Part shown: piece after piece, positions 11,655 through 23,059 of the stretch
Layout: every line of letters starts with the position of its first letter
Position numbering within the stretch: the first letter of the stretch is position 1
Source: Tyto alba
Lineage: Eukaryota > Chordata > Aves > Strigiformes > Tytonidae
Reading direction: 5' to 3'
DNA: 64,000 nt
NCBI RefSeq assembly: GCF_018691265.1
Contig: NW_024881277.1
Coordinates: 9,938,363-10,002,362, forward strand
The notes under the pieces: generated by a model
What the model was told of the DNA's origin: nothing
What the model saw: the letters and a program-made list of their open reading frames with translations, nothing else
Databases searched by the model: none
Made by a program: the position numbers and the translations under genes

Positions 11655-13993
11655 ACCTTGGGCTGTTGCTGTGGTGCTGAGCTGGGCCGGGCTCCTGGGC
11701 CGGAGGGAGCTCCTGGCAAGTGGGCAGCGCTGCAGAGAGACAGCTCTGCCCAGGAGCAGCTCCTCTGCAAAGTGCAGCAGGGCTGAGGGCACTGCCTGCA
11801 GGCACCCAGGGCAGAGCAGCGAGGCACACACAGCTTCAAGGCAGCCTGGGCTGGGAGGCTGCTGAGAGCTCCGAGGAGGAGAAGCGTCAGGGCCCTGGCC
11901 ACAGTAAGTCTGGGGGTGCAGGGCAATGCAGCTGCAGCTCGGGGAGGGATCTGGGGAAGGCGGCAGAGCCACCAGGCATCTGCCTCCTGCCTGGAGGAGG
12001 AGGAGGAGGAGGAGGAGGAGGAGGAGGAGGAGGAGGAGGAGGAGGAGGATCTGCTCCCGAGCAGGGCTTCCCTGGTGCCCCCTGAGAGGGCCAGGGCATG
12101 AGGGCTGCCTTCTGGCGGGGCCGGCTGCAGGGGTGTGCAGCCGCGTGTGCAGGCAGGGGTGCCCAGGGCTGTCCTTCCCAGCAGGGTCCCTGCACCCCAG
12201 GGGGCTGTGTGCTGGGGCAGGGACTCTGCCGCCTGCCAGGGTCAGCACTCAGCCTGCCCGGGGAGCTCCCCATGGCGCTGTGGGGAGAAGCTGTGGGGGG
12301 AAGGAGAGACCCCCGCTAGGGCAGGCTCCTTCTGCTCTCCAGAGGCTGCTGCTGCGTGGATCAGGGATGCTCATAGCTCCAGATTATTCCCAGCTCATTT
12401 CCCAGGGAACTTGTCACAAGTACTTTCATCTCAGAGATATTCTGTTTCTGTCTGTTCTTTCTGGACTCTCTGCTTCTACTTTTCTGTGGCCTCAATCTTT
12501 CTATCTCTATCAGCTGTGCAGATGAGAGCGGGGGCTGAAATTCTTAAGCTGTAACAGTGAGGTTCACTAGGAACCTCAGCAAGTGCCTTCATGCCCCAGT
12601 AGCCCACAGAACACACCAGCATCACCTTTCCATTTTCATCAGGTTTGGGTGGGCTGTGCTTTTACCCCTGTACACACGGAGTGGCTGCATGGCAGAGCTG
12701 TGCTCACAGGGGCTAGGGTGGAGACTGTGAGCACTGGCAGGGAGGAAACATGGGCTCAAAGACAGAACTGCCAGCCTGGACAGCTGGAGGCAGTGGAGAC
12801 GTGGGCAGGGAGGGAGGGAAATGCTAAGGGAAACCCTGCTGCAGGGCAGACTCCTTCCCTGAGCAACACTCCTCTTGTCTCCTCTGCCACCCAGCTCAGC
12901 CCTTAGCCCGTGGCTCCTGGCCGTTAGTCACCTCCTGGCCCAGCAGCCCAGCAGAAGGGATGAAGTGCATCTCTGCTGCCAGGGGCCCAGTTCCCGCTGA
13001 GCAGGGCCTGAGGGCGACTGTCCTGCATTGCTGCTGTCTGGGAGGGGCTGTGCAGAGCTGGCAAAGGGAAAGGCTTTCCTGAGTGCCCGTCTGTCCCTCT
13101 CCTTGCCTTGCTCAGATGCCCTTGGTGTTGCTGACAGGCTCTCGGGGAAGGGGGGTTTCAGCTGCAGAGTCAGGCACAGAGCTTGGGAGCCCTCCTCTGC
13201 AGATGTGCCCCCAGCAATGAGGTGTCCCAGCTTTCCTCTAAGCCGTGAAGCTCTGGGAAATGCAGTCTGTGAGGCTGGGCCAGGAGCTGGCTCTCCCTTA
13301 AGAATTTTCCATGGTTCAGACCCTTGGCTCTCTCCTTGGGGTGTCCATCCCAGCTGTCTGCTGCTTCCAGGGGACTCTGTGAGCCATGGGTGTCATTGGC
13401 TAAAGTGGGGTGCTGAGACTTGGAGAAAGGGTGAGTCGTTTGGTGCTCTGCAGTGGATCCCTCTGCTCTCAGCTGTGTCTGGTTGCTTTTCAGATTAACA
13501 TGTGCTTGTGAAGGCTCTCAGACTCAGAAAAATGCAAGTCCAGGGCAGCTGGGAACAAGACAGAAAGACAGACCAGCTGCTCTCACTCTGCACTAAGGCA
13601 CAGAAAATCCTCTTGCCTCACACGACTCACTCTGCTCTCCCTGAGTGCAGCAGAAAACCCTCTCAGCCTGTCTTCTGCTTTCCCCATTCCTCACCACTGG
13701 TAGAGCAAATGCTGACAAGCCCTTCTGGGTTAGGGCAGGTTTTTCTGACAGAGTCACACAAAGATCTCACTCCTTGGCAGACAGCATGCAAAAACCCTTC
13801 CCCTCATGAAATGCTTGTCCAGCACCTACCACAGCTCCAGCTACAGAACTGAAGGAAGATCTCAAAAAAGTGGGGTGCCATGTAGTGACAGGGATGGAAT
13901 AAGGACAGCGGTGTTGATATTTATAGGAGAAATATACCCTAATGTGTTGTCATCTTTCCTCCTTGAACAGGCTCATATGTCCAGACAAAGCAA
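11655..13993 (+). promoter_or_regulatory. Leader exon, GTAAGT donor, leader intron and acceptor of OR copy B
   Basis: A GC-rich block (11655-11903) ends at a GTAAGT donor at 11904-11909. A pyrimidine tract and AG at 13969-13970 lie 23 bases before the ATG. The implied intron is about 2.07 kb. Its 3' half (about 12900-13850) is shared with copy E (about 42550-43500) and not seen in the minus-strand copies. Donor and acceptor are seen; the leader exon is inferred from conservation. Confidence 0.62.
11993..12049 (+). repeat. (GAG)n triplet microsatellite, about 19 units
   Basis: This is the longest of three copies of the same tract in OR leader introns. It lies about 85 bases past the conserved donor and is read as GAG because unit B is on the plus strand. 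Confidence 0.95.
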
Positions 13994-14929
13994 ATGTTAA
14001 ATAACAGATCCATCACCCACTTCCTCCTCCTGGCATTTGCAGACAGACGGGAGCTGCAGCTCCTGCATTTCTGGCTCTTCCTGGGCATCTACCTGGCTGC
14101 CCTCCTGGGAAACGGCCTCATCATCACCGCCATCGCCTGCGACCACCACCTCCACACCCCCATGTACTTCTTCCTCCTCAACCTCTCCCTGCTCGACCTG
14201 GGCTCCATCTCCACCACTCTCCCCAAAGCCATGGCCAATGCCCTCTGGGACACCAGGGACATCTCCTATGTGGGATGTGTTGCACAAGTTTTTCTCTTTG
14301 TATTTTTGTTACCATCAGAGTATGTTATTCTCACAGTCATGGCCTACGACCGCTACGTTGCCATCTGCCAACCCCTGCACTACGGGACCCTCCTGGGCAG
14401 CAGAGCTTGTGTCCACATGGCAGCAGCTGCCTGGGGCACTGGGATGCTCTATTCTCTCCTGCACACAGCCAACACATTTTCCCTACCACGCTGCCAAGGG
14501 AAATTCCTTGGACCATTTCTTCTGTGAAATCCCCCAGATCCTCAAGCTCTCCTGCTCAGATTCCTACCTCAGGGAAGTTGGGCTCCTTGTGGTTAGTGTC
14601 TGTTTAGGATTTGGGTGTTTTGTTTTCATCGTGCTGTCCTATGTCCAGATCTTCAGGGCCATGCTGAGGATCCCCTCTGAGCAGGGACGGCACAAAGCCT
14701 TTTCCACGTGCCTCCCTCACCTGGCCGTGGTCTCCCTGTTTGTCAGCACTTCATTTTTTGCCTACCTGAAACCCCCTCCATCTCTTCCCCATCCCTGGAC
14801 CTGTTGGTGTCATTTCTGTACTCGGTGGTGCCTCCAGCAGTGAACCCCCTCATCTACAGCATGAGGAACCAGGGGATCAAGGATGCACTGAAGAAGCTGA
14901 TTCAGTCAGTTTTCTCTCACCAGCAATAA
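13994..14929 (+). pseudogene. OR14-like olfactory receptor pseudogene, copy B
   Basis: A full-length receptor is present but split over three frames. The first runs from the ATG at 13994 (MLNNRSITHF) through LHTPMY and MAYDRYVAIC to 14527. A 1-bp insertion in the A run at 14501-14503 moves the frame to one that reads FFCEIPQILKLSCS and KAFSTCLPHLAVVS. A lost C in the C run near 14772-14776 moves it to the third frame, which reads NPLIYSMRN and ends FSHQQ at 14929. The N-terminus differs from its paralogs (MLNNRS in place of MSNSSS). Both breaks lie in homopolymers, so raw-read errors should be excluded before calling it dead. Confidence 0.9.
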
Positions 14930-15138
14930 ACTGCCTTTGTTTCTTCAGAAGTGATTCAAATTAATCTCTGAAACCTACTGTACATTGAGCATTTTATCTC
15001 TCTAAATCTTTTTTTTTTTCTGTAAATATCTGTAGTCAGTCTTATTCTTCAGAGATATGAACCAGCCTCTCTGACAGAGAGGCCTTTTGCATGTGTCTGG
15101 TAGGACATTACATCTGGTCTCTCATGCAGCATAACCAT

Positions 15139-15144
15139 AATAAA
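15139..15144 (+). terminator. Polyadenylation signal AATAAA 3' of OR copy B
   Basis: AATAAA followed by AGGGG lies about 210 bases past the stop. The aligned site carries the same signal in copies C and E, which argues that it is the real 3' end of the OR transcript. Confidence 0.6.
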
Positions 15145-15519
15145 AGGGGATTTTCTTAGTACCGATGTCTGGAGGTTGGTCTCTTCTTCTCAAGCTGAAG
15201 TCAGGAACAGGCTGAAGGAATTGCCCCTCTGAGCGTGCTGCTGTGCTGGGGTTCTCCAGGGGTTCAGGGCAGGAGGGCATGGGGGGATGTGTTGGGGAAT
15301 AGGCCTGTGCTGCCCCTTCACGTGGGGGTGCCCAGTGCAATGGCAATGATGGCTGATCCATGGGGATCTCCCTGGGACCATCTCCCCATGGCTTTCATCC
15401 ACCACTGCCCTGCAGAGCAGCACCGCCAGCTCAGGGCCATGCCTGAGGTGACATCCCGCGACAAGAGCAGACCTATTTCTGGAGGCACCAGTTTGGGCAG
15501 CTTTTCTCTCACTGGCACA

Positions 15520-15790
15520 GCAGGAGCTGCCTGGGGATCCCCCAGTGCAGGAGTCTTGTGCTGGGGAGAGGGACGGGCACAGAGGGGCTGCCAGCACTGG
15601 GCAATCAGGATCTCTTGGAGAGAAGAGCAGCAGAGAGAAGGAGACGCTGGCCTGCGTCTGCTCATGGCATGGCTGGCCCCAGCCCTGGGGCTGATGGGGA
15701 GGCTGAGAGCCCGCTGTGCCCCAGGAGCTGCTGTGACCTTCCGAGGGGCTGGGGCTGTGGGGTGAGTGCCCAGAGCTCTGCAGCACCCTG
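15520..15790 (+). repeat. OR-unit 3' flank block, copy B
   Basis: Paralogous to 45570-45880 (copy E, same orientation), to the reverse complement of about 32330-32510 (copy D), and to the reverse complement of the orphan block at 6840-7150. Shared landmarks include the 'ctgtggggtgagtgccca' end. A 314-codon minus-strand frame over this region is P/S-rich and not supported as a gene. Confidence 0.65.
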
Positions 15791-16849
15791 CGCTGGGCAA
15801 TGCCCTGGGGCCAGCCAAGACTGGGCTGTTGTTCTGGGCTGGGCTGGGGGAGGGAGGTGCAGATGGGGAGTGCTGGGGAGGGGCTGATGAGAAAGTGCCT
15901 GGGAGAGAATATGCCATTGCACAGCTTATACTGTGTGAGCGTGTAGAGTGAGCACTCACTCCAGTGGATGAATTGTGTGGAGCCAGGGCTCGTAAAAAAG
16001 ATGAAATACATGCAGGTGCAGGAGAGAGGGTGCCAGTCTGAGCTCTCGGTGGCCTGGCCAGACTGGGAAGGTGTCCCAAGACATTTGTCACCCCCAGCCT
16101 TTCTCAATGACCATTTCCAGAACTGGCTGCTCACCCAGGTTTATGGGAGAGTCTGGCTGCTAAACCATCTCCATCCTTCTGTTGATCACAATTCCTGTAT
16201 GGGGAGACCGGCCAGCCCTGCCTGGCCTCTATCCTGGCCCCGATCCCAGCAGAGTAAAGAGAAGGGCGATCTGTAAAGCCCCATGTTGGACACGGCTAGG
16301 GCTGGGAAAGGGTCAGGTACTGGGTTAAGCTGCAAATCTCATGTTATGGGGTTATATCTTGTTGGAGTTAACGTGGGACACTGAATTGAGTACTCTCACT
16401 GGCATCATAATGGGGGGAACTTCCCAAACACCTGAATGTACCAGCAATCCCATGACACTTTCTCTCCCTCTTTATAAATCTATACTCACACAGACATTTC
16501 TAAAATATGTTTCCTATGAACGCTTTTAATGGTGAACTTCTAAACAGGACATGTTTCTATTAAGACATTTAATGTATTCATTTCATCTAAACAGAACTGA
16601 GAGAAATGGAGGCTGAAGAGGTTAGATAGACCCCAGTAGTATTTATTTGCTATCACAAAAATAAAGAATTGGTAGCATTTCCATCATATCTTCCCTGTGT
16701 TTGAGCTGGCTGAGTCCTTCTAGGGTGTAAAATTACAGAACTTCAGGGCACTCCAAGTGCCAGGCCCCAATGGACACACAGAGGTCCAGAGCACAGCCAA
16801 CAAAAGGAAATGTCCTTCCTATCTGATAACCTGATAAACTTCTCCAGTG
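15791..16849. other. No gene recognised
   Basis: Unique-looking sequence becoming AT-rich after 16300. No family recognised. Confidence 0.45.
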
Positions 16850-17115
16850 ACTGACTGGCTTGATAGAGGAGTAGAAATTGTCCACCTGGACTTCAGGAAG
16901 GCTTTTGACACTGTCTCCCAAAAAATCCTCATCGAAGAGCTGGTGAAGCAGAGGCTGGAGAAGCAGACAGTGAGGTGGTTGAAACCTGGCTGAACGGCTG
17001 AGCCCAGAGAATGGTGGTCAGTGGCATCAGGTCTCGATGGAGGCCGGTCACCAGTGGGGCACTACAGGGGTCAATACTGGGTCCAGTCCTGTCCCTCCAA
17101 ACCTCAACTTTACTG
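16850..17115 (+). mobile_element. CR1 LINE reverse-transcriptase fragment
   Basis: Reads in plus-strand frames as the CR1 RT palm region: VHLDFRKAFDTVS, then KILIEEL, a degenerate RWLNG region, then [12 protein letters not shown]. Frame breaks show it is a dead fragment. Confidence 0.85.
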
Positions 17116-17491
17116 TAATTTGATGGTCCTGTGACATCCTTTCTTGGAAATCAGTGCCACCGGGCACCTCTCTGAAGTGCCAGTGCACTGATATGCGGGG
17201 CGTGCAGAAGGAGGAATTAGACGTCTGTGTGTGGTTCCAGTGGGCTACAGGCTCATGTGGAGAGCAGCGTGGGTGTGAGATAGCACACAGCAGTAGCATG
17301 GGCAGGGACGGACAGGCCTGTAAGGCAAGGAGGGGTGTTGGAGAATGGCTCAGAGGCAAGGGTCCTGAGCCCACCGAGCAATTGTATGATCAGAGCCTGC
17401 TCTAGCTGCTGATGCTGGGCCTCACTAGGGTTTGCCTGCAGCTGCTCGCAGCTGCTGATACATGAAGAATGTCAAGGACGCTTCAGCCCTG
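17116..17491. other. No gene recognised
   Basis: A short spacer between the CR1 fragment and an LTR, with no repeat or gene recognised. Confidence 0.45.
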
Positions 17492-17876
17492 TGTACCGTG
17501 GTGTGTCGAAAACAGGTTAAGGGGAATTAGGAATAGTGGTCTGAGAAACCTAGTGTTATGATAACGGTGGTCTGAGAAACATTGTGTTATGGTACTGTCG
17601 TGTATCGAAAACAAGTCAAGAGGAATTAGAAATAGTAGCATGAGAAACTTAGTGTTATGAGAAGCTTGTGCTGTAGCTAACTGCAAGTAGGTGGACCGTG
17701 CGAATACGACCTTTAGAGCTTAAGCCAATCAGCTAGTGACTAGTAGGCATAATTAGTAGAAGGATTATAAAAGGCTGTAACGAAAATCAATAAAGTGAAG
17801 CATGCTTTATCACTCATATTGAGTCGGCTGCGTTCTTCCTCCTTTAGCCTGGGTCCTTGGCATGTTGGTTATGACA
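17492..17876 (+). mobile_element. Probable solo LTR of an endogenous retrovirus
   Basis: Starts TGTACCG and ends ATGACA. It contains TATAAAA at 17766-17772 and AATAAA at 17789-17794 with a short R/U5 after them. Upstream, a roughly 65-bp segment beginning 'gtcgaaaacag' is repeated after about 100 bp (17497-17562 and 17598-17662), as U3 enhancer repeats often are. No matching partner LTR was found, and no clear target-site duplication. Confidence 0.6.
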
Positions 17877-17989
17877 TCCCTAATGGCGTGGCACTCCTGC
17901 CCTATGATGTCAGTCGTGTCTCCGCCCCCCCAGTCATGGTGGCCAAGAAGAGGAAGCTCTTCAACATGGATGAGCATTTTGTGGGGCTC

Positions 17990-18425
17990 TGAGTCCTCTG
18001 AATCCTCATTTTGGAAGGGGCTACAGGGTCCCATGACCGTCCTCCCCCCAGATAATTTGAGGGGTGGTTTCCGATGTTTGAACCACAAGCCCCCCTTTGT
18101 GGTGGTCTACAGTGTTTCCTGCCACCCCAATTATTTTGGAGAGGACCCTGGAGCCCCTCCAAACCCCCATTTTGTAAGGGCTGGAGGTGGCACTTAATGC
18201 TTCCCCTAAATAATTTTTTGGTTCCCCCCAATCTGTCTTCCATTCTGTCGGGTTGTTGAGACCTCTGAGCCATCCTCAACCTCCCATTTTGGGGTCCATG
18301 TCTCCCCTCAGTTATTTTCGGGGTGGTTTGGTGTTTCTCCCCCCATATCCTACATTTGGGGGGGGGGAGTTAGAATATGAGTCCCTGAAAACCCCTATTT
18401 TGGGGGTCTAAAGCATGCCCTGGTA
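17990..18425 (+). repeat. Degenerate GC-rich minisatellite
   Basis: About five imperfect units of roughly 70-95 bases each contain a C run, an AATTATTTT(GG)-like core, and a CCCCATTTTGGGG-like end. The unit cores are near 18050, 18130, 18205, 18310 and 18400. Such runs are common in avian introns and microchromosomes. Confidence 0.6.
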
Positions 18426-18469
18426 CCTCTGAAATTAATTAGGCATAGTTTCTGCTTTCCCGATTTTGC

Positions 18470-18780
18470 CACAACTGAGAGGCGGGACGCAGCTTGATGC
18501 AAGCTGAGTGTCCGATTTATTATGATTCTTCACATACTTTTATACTAGTTCCTAGATAGCATGTTACAAACTAATTGGTTTCTTTAAAGCATGCCAAAGA
18601 TTTATTGGCTTACATTCTACATTAGGCATTCACAAATTGGCTAATGCTAAAGGCTTTTTTCTAAACATTAATTGTAACAGTCCTACCTACAAAAACAATA
18701 ACTCCCAGTTACAGGACATCTGTTCCACTGCCCTAATCTTAACACAAACACCAAGTCAGCACCCCCTGTTCCTCCTACAC
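18470..18780 (-). mobile_element. 3' LTR of a minus-strand gammaretrovirus-like ERV
   Basis: On the minus strand there is a TATAAAAG near 18545, AATAAA near 18520, and a short R/U5 ending near 18475. It abuts the end of the RT remnant, so the 3' half of the provirus (RNase H, integrase, env) is missing. Boundaries are approximate. Confidence 0.55.
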
Positions 18781-18789
18781 TAAGTTCTT

Positions 18790-19790
18790 ATCTTATTCTT
18801 TCCGAAGGCCTGTGGCTGACAAGTTCCAGCACTTCTCCTTCTATCAATTGTGCAGTGCTGGGGGTTTTGCTGAGAGCAACCAAGCCCTGCCCCACAGAAT
18901 CTTTTCGTTCTTACTCCAAGTTCTCGTTGTCCTCTGGACAGTTCATATCCCAGGTAGGTCACTTGCTGCTGTACCATCTGAGCTTTCTGTTGAGACACTC
19001 AATATCCATTTAATCCAAGAAAGTTCCGTGAGTTTACAGTCCACTGAATGCATTCAGATTTAGTCTCTGTTGCTATTAGAAGGTCATCAACATACTGCAG
19101 GAGGGTTCCATTGTTTGAAGGGACTTGCCACTTTTTGAGATCTCGTGCCAACTGCTTCCTAAATATCGTTGGGCTAATTTTAAAGCCCTGAGGTAACACT
19201 GTCCATGTAAGCTGAGTTTTCCTACCAGTGGTGGGGCTCTCCCATTCAAATGCAAACAATTTCTGACTTTCTTTGTGTAAGGACAGACAGAAGAAGGCAT
19301 TCTCTAAATCCAGCATGGATAAACCATGTCTGGCTATCCCTTAACTTTTTAAGTAAGGTATATATGGATTAGCAACTACGGGTCATAAGTCTTTAGCAAT
19401 TTTGTTAATTTCCCTTAAGTCTCATACTACCTAGTATGAACCATCTAGTTTCTGTACTGGGAGTACAGGGGTATTGTATTCTGACTCGCATTCTATAAAC
19501 CACCCATACTTTAGAAATTTATTAAATGGACCCTCAATTCCTTTGTAGTCCTTCAGTCTCAAAGGGTATCGCCTCCTCCGTACCAGTCCCTTTCCTTCTT
19601 TAAGTTCTATTACTCTAGGGGATGCATTCTTGGCTTTCCCTGGAATCCCAGTAACCCACACTCCTGGACAGGCCTGACAAATAATTTCTTGAACTGCCGG
19701 TGTCAATTTCTGTGTCTTTTCTGGATTCATCAGAGCTAGACTAAGTACCTCTATTAACCTTTGATCCCCTACTTTAAACTCCATTTTCCC
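18790..19790 (-). pseudogene. ERV pol remnant: reverse transcriptase
   Basis: Minus-strand frames at 19784-19431, 19316-18999 and 18998-18780 together cover most of a gammaretrovirus-like RT. Visible motifs are LPVQKLDGSY, LDLENAFFCLSL, the PQGFK segment and the catalytic YVDDL at 19094-19080. Stops and frame shifts separate the parts. The RT is cut off at its 3' end by the LTR. Dead copy. Confidence 0.85.
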
Positions 19791-19849
19791 TTTCCGCTTA
19801 AGAAGTAATTTCTGCTCCCAATTGCTCTAATAAATCTTGTCCCTAATAA

Positions 19850-20075
19850 GGACTCAGGGGAATTTGGCAAATAGAGAAATCAATGCATTCTGATCTGCTT
19901 TGCCACTGTATACATAAGGGGTCTTGAAAAGAATGCCTTTTCCTGTTGGCCGGTGACTCCCACTACATTTACAAAATCGTTGCTTATGGGTGCTAATTCT
20001 TGATTAAGGACAGAAAAGGAAGCACCTGTGTCAATTAAAAATTCTACATCCTTTTCCTGCCTCCCCTGGCTTAAT
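19850..20075 (-). pseudogene. ERV protease remnant
   Basis: The minus strand at 20032-20021 encodes the aspartic protease active-site DTGA, in the context FLIDTGASFSVLN. It sits between gag and RT as expected. The frame is broken on both sides. Confidence 0.7.
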
Positions 20076-20079
20076 GTTA

Positions 20080-21002
20080 ACCGGGGGACCTGCTAAGGTC
20101 GATGCCCAGGTCCCCACCAATCCTATGTCCCCATTCCTGCTACTAGAACTGGTGGGGCAGAGGGGCATTTCAGCTGCTGACACCCCACATTGCACGAAGG
20201 GTCCAGAGTGGTATATTTTCTCATGGCCGCCCTTAACTGTTCCAAAAATTCTGTCAGAGTTTCTTTTGACCCTTGTTTGACAGTGTAAAGCGCTGACCAC
20301 TTAATGGCTTTCAGGATTGCATTGTCTATCCCCAATTTAACCCAATTTCTATATCTCCATAACATTCTATAGTCATTTCCATCGTTTGGATCCTAGTGCG
20401 GGTCAGTTCATGGGACATGATCATCTACATTCCCTTGCAAAGTTCCACCAGTCACCTGGGCTTGCACATGGATTTGAGCTGGTTTTGAAGCTAGCTGTCT
20501 CTCTGTCTCAGCCATTTCCTCTGACATCAAATCCACATCTGACCAATCAGGGTCCTGATTCTTGATTATTAATTCGTATCTCCTTCCTATTCTTGCAGGA
20601 TCATCTCAGTACCCTTTAGCTATTTCTCTCCAGTTTTCTAAATCATTAGTGGAGAATGGGACCTTTACCTTTGCTGACCCATTTTCACCCATTACTTCCC
20701 TTAAGGGAGCAAGGAGTTGTGCCTCCTTTTGGGTTTTACTCCAAGTGCACGTCATAACCGGAGTGGGGGCAGAGGCACTAGCTCCCCCTTTTTTCCTCCT
20801 CTCCACTCCTTCTAACCCCGCCATTCTCGGTTAACAGGGCTGATACAGGGGATAGTGGAGAGACAGCAGGGAGAGGCAGGAAAGGCTGTACTGAATCCTC
20901 CAGTTGATCTTCCACCTCCTCCTGCCCTTGCCTGACAACTTTCAGCCATCGCTGCCCAATACTACACGCCGAACAACAGCTCCTTAGCTTTGATTTTCTT
21001 CC

Positions 21003-21035
<33 letters not shown>

Positions 21036-21409
21036 TGTCCTAGGTTTTTGTGCCTTTTCCAAGGACAAAACAAGAGGGTTCTGAGGTGCAATACTAATTC
21101 CATATTCCTTCTGCCACTCTGGGTGGCTTCACAGAGTGAAAAACATACCAGCATACATCACTTCATACCGTTTCTTGTCCCTTTGTAAAATCAACATTAA
21201 TGGTAGGAGGGTATTATAATTTAAAGACCCATTAAGGGGCCATTTTTCCTGATCTTCCAGTTTATGTGGGGGCCACCACTGATTACAATATTTAATTAGA
21301 ATTTTCTTATTTACATTGCTTCCTGATGGCCCCCCTATTTCATTCCAATGTGCCAGAATACGTCTTAAGGGAATTTTCTTTAGAATGCCTCACTCTGATT
21401 TGCGCCCAT
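20080..21409 (-). pseudogene. ERV gag remnant
   Basis: The likely gag start is an ATG at 21409, giving MGANQS, a myristoylation-type N-terminus that breaks at a stop within a few codons. Capsid segments are clear further on: PLREVMGENG and LENWREIAKGY near 20750-20606, then a QGSKETLTEFLEQLR major-homology-like region at about 20280-20220. A simple-sequence expansion interrupts the middle. Dead copy. Confidence 0.75.
21003..21038 (+). repeat. Poly-T plus (TG)n tract inside ERV gag remnant
   Basis: About 20 T followed by eight TG units, seen directly. On the ERV strand this is (CA)n followed by poly-A. Confidence 0.95.
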
Positions 21410-21599
21410 TTTATGACGCTAATGACTGATATAAATCAACTAGAAAGAATACTGGGGGGGTGGGGGGGGTGGAGGGGGCATGAAGGGAGAGGGAAAGTGT
21501 GGGGGACCTCAGCTGGACTGAGGCCCTGGGAAGGGATGACTTTGACCTTGAAAGGATTCCAATCTACCCCTGAGAGAGCAAACAAGAACAAGAGGAGCT

Positions 21600-22075
21600 G
21601 CAAGATGAGCAAGCTTATCAACTGCAGTAAGAGAGCATAACAACTCTGAACCAATAAGAAAAGAGACATATCGGAAAAAACTGATAACCCCGTACTTGGA
21701 GCTAGTTTTAGGTGGATAGAGATACCGGAAAGCTTGGAGCGTGAAATTTTGAACTTTTCATCTTACTACGTTTGCGTGATGAGCTTATGCATATTAACTT
21801 CTCCGCCCTGGCAAGAGCCAGGGTTCATTTCCATGAACATGCGATGTATGAACACATACATGAAGGGGCGTGTCAGTAGGCGGTCTGGAAAGTCTGTCCA
21901 CCCTGTAGTAAAAGTATAAAGGAACAAAGGACGAGAGTAATAAAGGATTTTTACGGGTCTTTTACCCAGAAGACCAGTCCCAATACCAGAAAACACCAGA
22001 ATACCAGAAAAATCTGAAATATGAAAGAATACATTATTGCTCAGGTGGTCCTTGTCTGCCCCTGCAACAATCTGA
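21600..22075 (+). mobile_element. Probable LTR of a different ERV
   Basis: Has a TATAAAGG-type box near 21915 and AATAAAGG about 25 bases later, then a U5-like part ending near 22075. It runs opposite to the gag-pol remnant beside it, so it is not that element's 5' LTR. Left boundary uncertain. Confidence 0.5.
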
Positions 22076-22189
22076 ATGAGATGAGGAGTCTGTCCAAGAG
22101 AAATCTCCAGGGGTACCCTAGGGAGTCATTCTCTCAACGGGTTGAGCAGCTGGTCAGAGACTGTCCCATCTGGGGTAACAAAATGAGCT

Positions 22190-22600
22190 GAGAATTCAGT
22201 CTCAATAGCCGTAGTAGCCATTAAGCGATATTCTTTATTCGACACGTTGGATGCATAGGGGATCATTCCTCCTAATATGCATGTCACTGAACTGGAGTTT
22301 ATGATATTTATACACAATTCGCTTACATAGTCACGTAATTTCCAAGAATTGATTATCATATTCATTACTCTTCCGAGAAATCATTATAATATGTTGCTGC
22401 CCACTTCCGCATGCACACTACAGTCTCTAGGTGGTCTTCTAGGACCCCTGGTGGTCGTTTACTTCATTCTCATCTTCATCACAGTGTCCTTTCTGTGAAC
22501 TTGGTTCTGTCTTCCCTTTCCCTTACAGCTGAGACCACAAAACCAGTTGCATCTGGTAGTTCTGCAAGCCTCAGCGTCCTTCTACCATTATCTTGTTTTT
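22190..22600 (-). mobile_element. LTR fragment, same family as 56540-57130
   Basis: On the minus strand: an AATAAAG signal near 22235 and a TATAAAT near 22310. It shares 'gcataggggatcattcc', 'ttccaagaa..gattat' and 'ggtggtcg' segments with the LTR at 56540-57130 in the same order and orientation. Confidence 0.55.
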
Positions 22601-22614
22601 CCTAGATAGGAGTG

Positions 22615-22790
22615 CAACTAAATCGTGTAAGCACACAGGCTCCATCTGTGGAGATGCTCAGAATGCAACCTGAAATGGTTCTCAGCAACCTGCTGTAGCT
22701 GCCCCTTCTTTGAGCAGTATTTGGACTAGGTGATGTCCAAAGGTCCCTTCCAACTCCAACTGTTTTGTGATCCTGTGATTCCGTAATGTC
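22615..22790 (+). mobile_element. CR1 LINE 3' end
   Basis: Contains the typical CR1 3' segment: 'ggactaggtgatgtcc', then 'aggtcccttccaactcc', then 'tgtgatcctgtgattcc' at the end. Short 5'-truncated copy. A weak antisense copy may follow near 22980-23030. Confidence 0.75.
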
Positions 22791-23059
22791 TGGCAGTGTT
22801 TCTGAGAACTTTTCTGTGGTATCCCCAAACCAGTTTGAGTCCTGGTGTCCATGGAGCGGAGCAGAGCATCCTTCTGAGGATGAACCCATTCACCATGTAA
22901 CCCTGAGGATTTACTGAACCAGGGATTACAAATGCCAGCAAAGCCTCAGCACACTGCAGTGTCTGCTGGCCACACCTCCACTGACCAGTCCCTCCCTCTA
23001 CAGAAGTTTGGGTCAGAAGGGACCTCTGGACATCTCTAGCACCGCGAGCTGCTCTGATC

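Noticed and set aside
13997..14287. Frames antisense to OR genes (also 339-1001, 25286-25576, 34270-34773, 43913-44122)
   Set aside because: Shadows of the OR coding exon, rich in Glu/Val and repeated in every copy because the sense strand is conserved.
15190..16134. 314-codon Pro/Ser-rich minus-strand frame
   Set aside because: Lies over the OR 3' flank repeat. The paralogous blocks at 6.9, 32.4 and 45.7 kb do not keep the same frame, and no domain is visible.
17795..17992. Short frame ending AKKRKLFNMDEHFVGL, considered as a peptide with a nuclear signal
   Set aside because: Starts inside an LTR and runs into the minisatellite; no homolog and no supporting signal.
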